In this document: piece by piece, positions 1-5,160 of the stretch
How the letters are laid out: every line of letters begins with the position of its first letter
Numbering within the stretch: the first letter of the stretch is position 1
Assembly (NCBI GenBank): GCA_947460915.1
Contig: CANHKJ010000227.1
Span: forward strand, 1 to 5,191
DNA length: 5,191 nt
Source: Verrucomicrobiia bacterium
GTDB taxonomy: Bacteria > Verrucomicrobiota > Verrucomicrobiia > Verrucomicrobiales > Akkermansiaceae
Reading direction: 5' to 3'
Program-made: the position numbers and the translations under genes
Notes under the pieces: generated by a model
What the model saw: the letters and a program-made list of their open reading frames with translations, nothing else
Told to the model about the DNA's origin: nothing
Databases searched by the model: none

Positions 1-23
1 AAAAACAGGATTACAAAATGTGC

Positions 24-106
24 GCATCGTTTGGTGAAGGAAATTGGTGTGCGGTTATTCGACACAACCCTTCTACCATATGACCTGTAGCCAAACGATG
101 CTTTTT
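24..106 (+). terminator. Structured element with T-run: terminator or small RNA 3' end
   Basis: Bases 24-34 (GCATCGTTTGG) are perfectly complementary to 91-101 (CCAAACGATGC), and the 3' arm runs directly into TTTTT at 102-106. The enclosed 56 bases are not a plain loop. GAAGG (36-40) can pair with CCTTC (69-73), TTGgTGT (44-50) with ACACAA (62-67) around one bulged G, and TAC (74-76) with GTA (87-89). Together this gives a three-way junction closed by an 11-bp stem. The stem plus T-run points to transcription ending on the plus strand near 106. It could be a terminator for a gene left of the window, the end of a structured small RNA, or a short palindromic mobile relic. No known RNA family was recognised. 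Confidence 0.45.
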
Positions 107-229
107 CTAACTTCGGTTTTCGGGATAAAGGTGATTTTGGACATATTAAAGAGATAAGGAAGATAAGACTTCAGTCATTATTCTCACTTTGACGTAAATC
201 CTTTCAACCATACGAAACATGGCACTACT

Positions 230-2233
230 TCACAGTCCTGTGTCCCGCTCAACGCGATAGAATGCCCGCGCTGTGCCAGTATTGGGGTCTGTTAGATAAA
301 GCTGTCCGTCGATTTCTGCACGCACCGCATTCGTCACTTCTTGCCATGAGCCATCGGCGAGAGAGCTCGATTTCCACAGAGTAAAATTATGCCCAGGCTG
401 AGCGGGTATCGCGAGTGAGAATTGATTGCCCTGCTTCAGAAATCCATCTACACGCAACAAAGATGGATCGTAAGGATTAAGCGTTTCTGTTAGATTAACC
501 ACATAACTGGTGATCGAGTTTTTGGAAATCGTCTGATTGTTGGCGATATTGATAGTCCCTAACGAATTGTAAGGAAAGCCGCCGATGTCAAACTGTCGCG
601 TGCGGAAAGCAGTGACGGAACCGACAGGTAATCCTGGAAAACGCAATGAGATCACATCGTCCGTGCCGCCCGTATTGAGGACAATGAGGCTGATTTTGTT
701 GCCTGCAGCATTGAGATACGCAGAGGCGCGAAGATTGGCGTTGGTGCCGGAGTTTGTCACCTCGATGCGTTGGTCGCCGCTTGAGATGTGTTTCGCGAAG
801 TGCTTCACGGAATAAAACGAATTCTGGACTTGGTATTGTCCATTGTCCACGCCGATCATCGCCCAGAACTGGCCCGTATTATTGCCATGAACCATCCGCC
901 ACGCAAGATAGGCCGAGGCATTTGCGTTCACCAGCGTCTCATGAATATTTGTCGCCAGAACCAACCAGTTGTTCAAAATATCAGGATCAGCCCCCCATTC
1001 CGTCATCCATCCTCGATTGCCATTGTACCTTGATTTGACCCCGGCAAAGTCATTGGTGCCGTAGTTGTGGAATCCCAGATGATTGACATAGGAGAGCCCC
1101 GAAACCGTTGGGGCGATTGAATTAAAAGCTGAGTGATTTTCAGCGTCCACCGCGATGAATTGCGGTCTTTTCGGTTCATTCTTGATTTTGTTGTAAACGG
1201 CATCCATGGCTAACCTGTAGCTCGCAGACCCGCTGGTTGTTGCGGGAACGGTCTCGTTCGCGAAAAAGCGGCAGGTCTCTTTGTCGCCTGGATCGAAACT
1301 CGGCTCGTTTTGGATCGAGATGAAGTCATGCATCCAGTTCGATGCGCTGAGTCTTGCATACCACCAATCCGCGAATCCGGCGTAATCGTATTTTCCTGAT
1401 ACGATCCTAAGAGTCCCACTTACGATACTGTTATTACTTTTGAGAGATGCCGGCGGAGACCAACAGGTCAATAGACTTTTGGCACCATTCCTCTGGGCCC
1501 TCATGGCCAACTCGTTGTTCAATGCATCAGAGTTTCCTGTTCTGAGTCGAACAATATCGATGCCACAATTGACGTAAAGCAGGTTTTCGATCTCGTTTTT
1601 TTTCGTCGCACTCAGGGCTTCATAGTCCGGCGTATTAAACGCAATCGAGCCACCAATTCCATCCATCGTCTGGTGGCGAATCGTCGTATCGGAAGAAATA
1701 CGCGTGGTAGTTCCCGCTGCGGCATTGGCCACCACCGACACTTGATCGATCCAAACCGTTCCCGCTGTGCGATACTGAAATTTGAACTGCGGGCTGGTTT
1801 CGACAGACGTGAAGTTCCATGTGTATCTCGTCCATGCAGTGTTAAGCGTGAACTCCGACTGGCGGTAGGTAGTCGTTTGCAGCACAGCGCGGAGTTTGGC
1901 ACCCGCCGTAGCGGCACGGGCGCGGAAGGTGATGCTGACTGACTGGCCCGTTCCCAGATTGGTCAAAGTCGGTCCGCGCGTCTCCACGTTCCAAATGTCG
2001 GCACCAGGATTGTTGACCACTGTCTTCAAAGCATTCGTGCCTTCGTATTGCAGGCTGGTTTCCAACGAGAAGGACGCACTGCCTGAACCGCTCCTCCCGT
2101 TGGTCCATCCCGTCAACCCACTTTCAAATCCACCATTCGTTACGAGATTTTGCGCCGAGAGATGACTGCCACCTACTAGAAAAAAACCAGCAAAAATCAG
2201 CAGAAAAGTTCTATTGATTTGCCAGCTAGTCAT
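230..2233 (-). CDS. Secreted GH30-family glycoside hydrolase with CBM4/9-like module
   Basis: A 667-residue exported enzyme predicted to cut beta-linked polysaccharide outside the cytoplasm by a retaining mechanism. Residues 1-27 form a signal peptide, with likely cleavage after LSA. Residues 28-170 start with NLVTNGGFESGLTGW and resemble a CBM4/9 carbohydrate-binding beta-sandwich. The GH30 barrel spans about 185-475: DGIGGS (191-196), CWSPPASLKSNN (257-268), the acid/base ISIQNEP with E310, HN at 389-390, and the nucleophile MTEWG with E412. A beta domain characteristic of the family follows to about 585. The last 75 residues, ending RAFYRVERDTGL, resemble a C-terminal module of verrucomicrobial secreted enzymes. 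WSPPASLKSNN and IQNEPSFDPGDKETCRF recall bacterial glucuronoxylanases (subfamily 8), but the subfamily and substrate are not settled. Both catalytic glutamates are present, so the gene looks intact. No Shine-Dalgarno precedes the ATG; the start is supported by the signal peptide. It is probably transcribed alone from the promoter at 2276-2306. Confidence 0.88.
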   Translation of the reverse strand: MTSWQINRTFLLIFAGFFLVGGSHLSAQNLVTNGGFESGLTGWTNGRSGSGSASFSLETSLQYEGTNALKTVVNNPGADIWNVETRGPTLTNLGTGQSVSITFRARAATAGAKLRAVLQTTTYRQSEFTLNTAWTRYTWNFTSVETSPQFKFQYRTAGTVWIDQVSVVANAAAGTTTRISSDTTIRHQTMDGIGGSIAFNTPDYEALSATKKNEIENLLYVNCGIDIVRLRTGNSDALNNELAMRAQRNGAKSLLTCWSPPASLKSNNSIVSGTLRIVSGKYDYAGFADWWYARLSASNWMHDFISIQNEPSFDPGDKETCRFFANETVPATTSGSASYRLAMDAVYNKIKNEPKRPQFIAVDAENHSAFNSIAPTVSGLSYVNHLGFHNYGTNDFAGVKSRYNGNRGWMTEWGADPDILNNWLVLATNIHETLVNANASAYLAWRMVHGNNTGQFWAMIGVDNGQYQVQNSFYSVKHFAKHISSGDQRIEVTNSGTNANLRASAYLNAAGNKISLIVLNTGGTDDVISLRFPGLPVGSVTAFRTRQFDIGGFPYNSLGTINIANNQTISKNSITSYVVNLTETLNPYDPSLLRVDGFLKQGNQFSLAIPAQPGHNFTLWKSSSLADGSWQEVTNAVRAEIDGQLYLTDPNTGTARAFYRVERDTGL

Positions 2234-2262
2234 ATGGTGAAAAATAGGATTCGGAATTCAGT

Positions 2263-2275
2263 AACGCAAGGCGTT
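2263..2275. promoter_or_regulatory. Short dyad at the predicted hydrolase transcription start
   Basis: AACGC-AAG-GCGTT is a perfect 5-bp inverted repeat next to the -10 box at 2276-2281 and about 30 bp upstream of the hydrolase ATG. Its place over the expected transcription start would suit an operator or a small 5' hairpin in the leader. Five-bp stems are frequent by chance, so this is only a candidate. Confidence 0.25.
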
Positions 2276-2306
2276 GTTATATTCTCCGAAGCCGACGGAC
2301 TGTCAA
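2276..2306 (-). promoter_or_regulatory. Candidate sigma-70-type promoter of the GH30 gene
   Basis: On the minus strand a consensus -35 box TTGACA (plus-strand 2301-2306) lies 19 bp from TATAAC (2276-2281), which matches the -10 consensus at five of six positions. The spacing is at the long end of what is tolerated. Transcription would begin near 2269, giving a leader of about 35 bases before the ATG at 2233. Its position in the 111-bp gap between the lipoprotein and the hydrolase suggests the hydrolase is expressed independently of the lipoprotein. Confidence 0.5.
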
Positions 2307-2321
2307 GCTCGGGGCTAGAAT

Positions 2322-2342
2322 GATGCACTTGATTGAAGCATC
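2322..2342 (-). terminator. Weak imperfect hairpin after the lipoprotein stop
   Basis: GATGC (2322-2326) and GCATC (2338-2342) are complementary, and CTT/AAG within them can extend the pairing with a 2-base bulge. It begins just after the lipoprotein stop codon at 2345. No T-run follows on the minus strand, so it is at best a weak or factor-dependent terminator. Confidence 0.2.
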
Positions 2343-2344
2343 GC

Positions 2345-2932
2345 TCAACACCCACTCACAAAATCAGCCCACGATTCCGTTCTTTTATCGCGAGTCATGT
2401 CATATTTTTCTGTGATCTTGAAAGGAATGATGGTGCCGTTATCTTTGATGAATTGGCCCTTGATCGATAGCGTGAACGGTTCATCGCGTTGGATCGTTTC
2501 GGACAAATGAGCATCGAGAATTCTTGACTTATTCACGACCACGGCTCCGCCATCCATGCTATTGTAGGACTCATACACCGTCGATTGAAAACGCATGGGG
2601 AGCTTGAGCGCAGCGGCTCCAGTATCGTGAGAGCCATCGGCATAGGTAACGGTCAATGCGCTGATTTCGATCGTGGCGAAGGTGAATGTATTATCCATGT
2701 AATAAGCACGAATGTCGTAAGGCTTTCGGCTTTTCACAGTCCCACCCAGCAAGGTTGCTACGGTGATGTTCGTGTCGATTTCCACCTTTGGCAAAGGTGT
2801 TTTCACAGCGGCCATTTTGCCGAGCGCATTGAATGCTACGGTGTCATGGAAGAATACGCATGAGGGCAGCAAGAAGCTGATCACAGTAACAAGCAATAGG
2901 GATGAGATGCCGTGAAATGGAAACGTTTTCAT
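2345..2932 (-). CDS. Small lipoprotein of unknown function
   Basis: A 195-residue protein with a lipoprotein signal: a short polar start (MKTFPFHG), a hydrophobic stretch LLLVTVISFLL, and the lipobox LPSC with the lipidated cysteine at residue 25. The mature part is about 171 residues. It is rich in alternating hydrophobic, Thr and Ser strands (VEIDTNITVATL, FTFATIEISALTVTYADG, EPFTLSIKGQFI), which suggests a beta-sandwich anchored in a membrane facing the periplasm. The residue after the cysteine is Val rather than Asp, so by the enterobacterial rule it would go to the outer membrane; whether the rule applies here is unknown. The only other cysteine is the last residue. No enzyme motif was found and I do not recognise a named family. 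The ATG is chosen because it gives a complete signal; it has no Shine-Dalgarno. It lies upstream of the hydrolase in the same direction, separated by 111 bp with a promoter. Confidence 0.8.
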   Translation of the reverse strand: MKTFPFHGISSLLLVTVISFLLPSCVFFHDTVAFNALGKMAAVKTPLPKVEIDTNITVATLLGGTVKSRKPYDIRAYYMDNTFTFATIEISALTVTYADGSHDTGAAALKLPMRFQSTVYESYNSMDGGAVVVNKSRILDAHLSETIQRDEPFTLSIKGQFIKDNGTIIPFKITEKYDMTRDKRTESWADFVSGC

Positions 2933-2958
2933 AAGAATCAGAAAAAGGAATTCAAGCA

Positions 2959-3114
2959 GTGAAGATCATTCAAGCAAGACACTTTTGTGCCATAATGAAC
3001 AACACGCATGGTTACCCCGACAAGCACGGAAGGTCCAATGTTAGAAAGGTTCATGATTTTTTGGCATCAAGGCAAAAAGACCAATTTCAAGATGAGATGG
3101 TTGCTAACGCCTAG
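2959..3114 (+). CDS. Possible 51-residue small protein, GTG start
   Basis: The frame opens with GTG at 2959, preceded by AAAAAGGAA (2942-2950) at a spacing of 8 bases, the best ribosome-binding site in the window. The product would begin MKIIQARHFCAIMNNTHGYP and end DQFQDEMVANA, a hydrophilic, His/Lys/Asp-rich chain with no signal peptide and no membrane segment. An internal ATG at 2995 would give 39 residues. It ends at TAG inside CCTAGG, which also holds the stop of the frame on the opposite strand. It diverges from the lipoprotein gene, whose start lies only 26 bp away, so its transcription signals would have to overlap that gene. I recognise no family. It may be a real small protein, a fragment of an older gene, or a chance frame. 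Confidence 0.25.
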   Translation: MKIIQARHFCAIMNNTHGYPDKHGRSNVRKVHDFLASRQKDQFQDEMVANA

Positions 3115-3296
3115 GTGCGGTCGGGGCCTTGCGGGAGGGTTTGAAGCGATTGCATGGCGATTTCTAGATCATGGTGATAGGTCTTGGCGGCGAAGGCTCC
3201 TGCAACCGCGGTTTTCTCGGGAGTATCGGATGAACTGATGAGGCGTTCACACCGATCCGAAATTGCATTTCGGAAATGTTCACAAAATGATGGTTT
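3111..3296 (-). pseudogene. Candidate decayed 3' end of a larger gene
   Basis: A minus-strand frame runs 61 codons from a stop at 3297-3299 to TAG at 3111-3113 with no ATG, GTG or TTG near its beginning. The second half reads like real protein: SSDTPEKTAVAGAFAAKTY, then HHDLEIAMQSLQTLPQGPDRT and the stop. Third codon positions there are mostly G or C, unlike the A/T-rich flanks. The pattern A-x-x-x-A...D-L-x-x-A...LPxGPxR recalls Verrucomicrobia and Planctomycetes proteins built from repeats of about 38 residues with LPxGPxR turns; this is a resemblance, not an identification. With no start codon and no room upstream before the promoter of the next gene, the simplest reading is a 5'-truncated remnant. 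A chance open frame in a G/C-rich patch is the alternative. Confidence 0.3.
3256..3274. promoter_or_regulatory. 8-bp dyad upstream of the envelope cluster
   Basis: TCCGAAAT-TGC-ATTTCGGA is a perfect 8-bp inverted repeat with a 3-base centre. It sits about 40 bp upstream of the candidate -10 box of the gene at 3340. No T-run follows on either strand, so a regulator-binding site is more likely than a terminator. It also lies inside the decayed minus-strand frame, where it could be incidental. Confidence 0.35.
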
Positions 3297-3323
3297 TTAT
3301 TTGTCGGTTTTTTCTGCTATGCT
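3294..3323 (+). promoter_or_regulatory. Candidate extended -10 promoter for the envelope cluster
   Basis: TGC-TATGCT (3315-3323) has the TGn extension and four of six -10 consensus bases. The best -35 match at suitable spacing is weak (TTTTTA at 3294-3299), as is common for extended -10 promoters. Transcription would start near 3330, leaving a leader of about 10 bases before the ATG at 3340. That would fit the absence of a Shine-Dalgarno at that gene. Confidence 0.35.
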
Positions 3324-3339
3324 GCGCGTGTAAACAGTA

Positions 3340-3555
3340 ATGAAAAAGTATCTTATTCCACTGGTCGCTGCCGCTATGGCGGTCGTTCACGCACAAGCCG
3401 CCGATGGTGAGCCGACAAATCACCTCAATGGATACAGCATGAAACAGGAATTCGGCACCGCCAATGATGGCAAAATCCCCGGCAAGCTCCACCTGCGCCT
3501 GCCGGACGAGGAAAGAAGTTTTGTCATCGGCACCTTTGAAGCGGAAATCAAATAA
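3340..3555 (+). CDS. Small exported protein, 71 residues
   Basis: The product starts MKKYLIPLVAAAMAVVHAQA, a typical signal peptide with an AQA|AD cleavage site after residue 20, leaving a mature chain of about 51 residues. The mature part is polar and ends in what looks like beta strands: GKIPGKLHLRLPDEERSFVIG, then TFEAEIK. It has no cysteine, no transmembrane helix after the signal, and no catalytic motif. Its location would be the periplasm or outside the cell. No Shine-Dalgarno is visible; the start is supported by the signal peptide and by a nearby extended -10 promoter. It ends 20 bp before the DUF3592 gene and is probably its co-transcribed first partner. I do not recognise the family; the signal peptide makes a chance frame unlikely. 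Confidence 0.7.
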   Translation: MKKYLIPLVAAAMAVVHAQAADGEPTNHLNGYSMKQEFGTANDGKIPGKLHLRLPDEERSFVIGTFEAEIK

Positions 3556-3575
3556 CCTATTCTATCAAGAATTCC

Positions 3576-4094
3576 ATGAATCAACCTATAGCAGAAAAAC
3601 AGCAATCAGTAGTCGGATGGATCTTTGGCGGCATGTTCACCTTGATTGGTCTCCTTTTTTTGGTCATCGGGGGATTCCAACTCCGGCAGGGACTGAAAAC
3701 GAATGACTGGCCTGCAACAGCGGGTAGAATCATCGAATCGAAAGTTTCTGATTCTTCTGAGCGCCGCGAACCAGGTTCTCGTTTTAGCAGCAAAAAATAC
3801 ACTGTCCGTGTGCTATACTCCTACCATGTCAATGATCAGAAGTTTGAGGGTGACAGGCTGCGATATGGCAATAAGTCCTACAAATCTTGGGCATCAGCCA
3901 AGGATGAGCAATTACTCTTCCCTGCGGGCAAGGAAGTGCAGGTGTATTACGATCCGATGTCTCCTCATCAGAGCGTATTGATCAAGGGAATTGGCTTGTC
4001 TTGGTTGGCTCTGGCATTGGGCTTGATGGGACTCGTTATCGGCTTGTCGGCGATGTTTCACATGGCCAGAGCAAAGACCGCGCAAATCAGATAA
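3576..4094 (+). CDS. DUF3592-domain membrane protein
   Basis: A 172-residue inner-membrane protein with two hydrophobic helices (about 13-35 and 138-162) around an extracytoplasmic or cytoplasmic domain of about 100 residues. The domain shows the usual DUF3592 pattern: DWPATAGRIIESKV (44-57) after the first helix, YTVRVLYSYHVNDQKFEGDRL (75-95), a fall to FPAGKEVQVYYDPMSP (115-130), and then the second helix. The YYDP near the end of the domain is the clearest family mark. The biochemical role of the family is not known to me. The length is normal and the frame intact. The gene begins 20 bp after the small exported protein, with only a weak AAGA before its ATG, and precedes another two-helix membrane protein, so the three probably form an envelope-related cluster. 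Confidence 0.82.
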   Translation: MNQPIAEKQQSVVGWIFGGMFTLIGLLFLVIGGFQLRQGLKTNDWPATAGRIIESKVSDSSERREPGSRFSSKKYTVRVLYSYHVNDQKFEGDRLRYGNKSYKSWASAKDEQLLFPAGKEVQVYYDPMSPHQSVLIKGIGLSWLALALGLMGLVIGLSAMFHMARAKTAQIR

Positions 4095-4098
4095 GGTT

Positions 4099-4269
4099 AT
4101 GCCTGAATACACCCGCCAGCTGAACAACGCCGACCAAACCCGCGACAATGAGGAGTTTGCCAAATTGCATTGCGGGCACTTTCGAAGTAGTGATCGAATT
4201 AAACCATGTAAAAACCATGCACACACATCAACCAGAAAACGCCAAATGGGCCCGACAAAACGGCTATGA
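4099..4269 (+). other. Short overlapping frame, possible displaced N-terminus
   Basis: From an ATG 5 bases after the DUF3592 stop, a 56-codon frame reads MPEYTRQLNNADQTRDNEEF, then AKL, after which it loses protein-like character (HCGHFRSSDRIKPCKNHAHT, rich in Cys, His and Arg). AAGG ends only 2 bases before the ATG, too close for a good ribosome site. The first 23 codons have coding-like composition. They could be the N-terminus of the following gene, thrown out of frame by a single-base change near 4165-4180, or a relic of another gene. As an independent protein it is unlikely. Confidence 0.25.
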
Positions 4270-5083
4270 ATATCAACCCGGAGAAGCCGAAGATCGCTTG
4301 GATCATGTGCGCGGAACCTATCGGAACAGGCCGTTTGAGACGTATGATCTTCGGACCGAGCGTGGCGGCAGCGGTGGATATTACTATTACTGGCGAACAA
4401 TCGCGGTGATTTCCCTTGAGGGCCTGCGATTACCGAATTTCGAACTTCTGCCGCGTCGTGAAACGGCAGGTATGAATTTGCTTGGTGTCAAAGGCTTGGA
4501 TCTGAATCTGGCTCCGAACGCATCACCGGATGAGCGTGCTATGGTTGAAGCATTTAACAAAAACTACAGCATCTTCGGCGGCGGTGCACGGAACGCTATG
4601 GAGGCATCAATCAAATCCGCTCCACATCTTGTCCCCCGCCTCTCAGATCTAGCTTCCATTCTCAAACCCAGCGTGCTGCGCTTCCTTGCCACCGCTGTCA
4701 CAGGCAGCGTTAAGATTCATGACGGGTATGTAACAATCGAAGCACCGGAAACACGAGTCATCAGGCCTGGCATAAGCCACACGGTTCTCAAGGGCAGCGA
4801 AAGAGAAGACTTATTGAACATCGCCAATGATTTTCTAGAAGTGTTTGCTAATATCACTTACGAGTCACCGCTGCGCTCCCTGACGCTGCAAAACAACTTC
4901 CGCCCCGCACAATTGCTGGGCACATTGATCGGTATAGTGATAGGATTCCTGGTTGGTGGCATGGCAAGCATCGTCTTGTTGTTTACTTCCAGTAATAAAG
5001 TCTTGTATTTTTTTCCCCTACTGGTGTTAGCCGGCGTGTTTCTAGGCGGCTTCCTAGGGAATAGGATCACGCGAAAGAAATGA
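4217..5083 (+). CDS. Membrane-anchored protein of unknown function, two C-terminal helices
   Basis: With the ATG at 4217 the product has 288 residues. A soluble part of about 230 residues begins ENAKWARQNGYEYQP and continues GTYRNRPFETYDLRTERG; this opening (aromatic/basic A-R-x-x-G-x-x-Y, then G-x-Y-x-x-R-x-F-x-x-Y/F-D) resembles hypothetical proteins common in several phyla. The end has two hydrophobic helices, LLGTLIGIVIGFLVGGMASI and LYFFPLLVLAGVFLGGFLG, with a short loop and a basic tail ITRKK, which would place the large domain in the cytoplasm if the tail is inside. No enzymatic motif is visible. An in-frame ATG at 4148 would add 23 residues (MRSLPNCIAGTFEVVIELNH...); I prefer 4217 because the family-like region begins just after it, but neither start has a Shine-Dalgarno. 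It lies 122 bp after the DUF3592 gene, in the same direction. Confidence 0.72.
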   Translation: MHTHQPENAKWARQNGYEYQPGEAEDRLDHVRGTYRNRPFETYDLRTERGGSGGYYYYWRTIAVISLEGLRLPNFELLPRRETAGMNLLGVKGLDLNLAPNASPDERAMVEAFNKNYSIFGGGARNAMEASIKSAPHLVPRLSDLASILKPSVLRFLATAVTGSVKIHDGYVTIEAPETRVIRPGISHTVLKGSEREDLLNIANDFLEVFANITYESPLRSLTLQNNFRPAQLLGTLIGIVIGFLVGGMASIVLLFTSSNKVLYFFPLLVLAGVFLGGFLGNRITRKK

Positions 5084-5101
5084 CATTGCCTAATGAGGGA
5101 A

Positions 5102-5160
5102 GGAGCGCGGACTTTAGTCCGCATCTTTCATCAAAGCAGGCGGACTGAAGTCCGCGCTCC
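5102..5160. repeat. REP-like inverted pair of palindromes
   Basis: Two 21-base arms (5102-5122 and 5140-5160) are reverse complements with one mismatch, separated by 17 bases. Each arm contains its own near-perfect palindrome: GCGGACTTTAGTCCGC (5107-5122) and GCGGACTGAAGTCCGC (5140-5155), both with 7-bp stems and a 2-base centre, flanked outside by GGAGC / GCTCC. The spacer can add CTTT/AAAG pairing. Two hairpins or one long cruciform are possible. This layout is that of repetitive extragenic palindromic elements, which RAYT-type transposases mobilise in other bacteria. It starts 18 bp after the stop at 5083, so it may also help end transcription or protect mRNA; no T-run follows. Confidence 0.75.

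Larger units (their letters stand above)
2933..3339. other. 407-bp gap without a firm gene
   Basis: The gap separates the minus-strand lipoprotein from the plus-strand envelope cluster and must carry both promoters. The left part is A/T-rich and includes ATTCAAGCA twice (2950-2958 and 2968-2976) as a close direct repeat, a possible regulator site beside the lipoprotein start. The middle, about 3111-3240, is clearly more G/C-rich and reads as a protein-like frame on the minus strand. The right end has a dyad and a promoter-like segment. No convincing -35/-10 pair was found for the lipoprotein. Confidence 0.5.

Noticed and set aside
1..90. Plus-strand frame open from the window edge to TAG at 88-90 (KNRITKCAHRLVKEIGVRLF...), a possible end of a gene to the left
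   Set aside because: Only 29 codons, a second frame is also open over the same bases, and it would overlap the 5' arm of the structured element. Not enough to call a partial gene.
24..101. tRNA-like fold for the left-edge structure
   Set aside because: There is no anticodon arm, no T-arm consensus and no CCA-type end; the closing stem is 11 bp rather than 7.
189..217. TTGACG at 189-194 followed by TACGAA, considered as an antisense promoter into the hydrolase gene
   Set aside because: The -10 match is only three of six bases and no product or leader is indicated.
585..1038. Several overlapping plus-strand ORFs of 76-94 codons opposite the hydrolase
   Set aside because: They lie antisense within an intact, clearly coding gene and have Arg/Pro/Cys-rich composition typical of reverse-frame shadows.
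3039..3108. GTTAGAA ... TTGCTAAC, considered as an integron attC site
   Set aside because: The ends do not match the GTTRRRY and RYYYAAC core sites, and the sequence between does not fold as an imperfect palindrome.
3008..3238. 76-codon plus-strand ORF starting MVTPTSTEGP
   Set aside because: The product is Trp- and Arg-rich without any domain-like pattern, and it overlaps both better candidates; it looks like the opposite-strand shadow of the G/C-rich minus-strand frame.
3912..4400. 162-codon minus-strand ORF opposite the DUF3592 gene and its neighbour
   Set aside because: Its product is rich in Cys, His, Arg and Ser with no family pattern and it spans two genes on the other strand.
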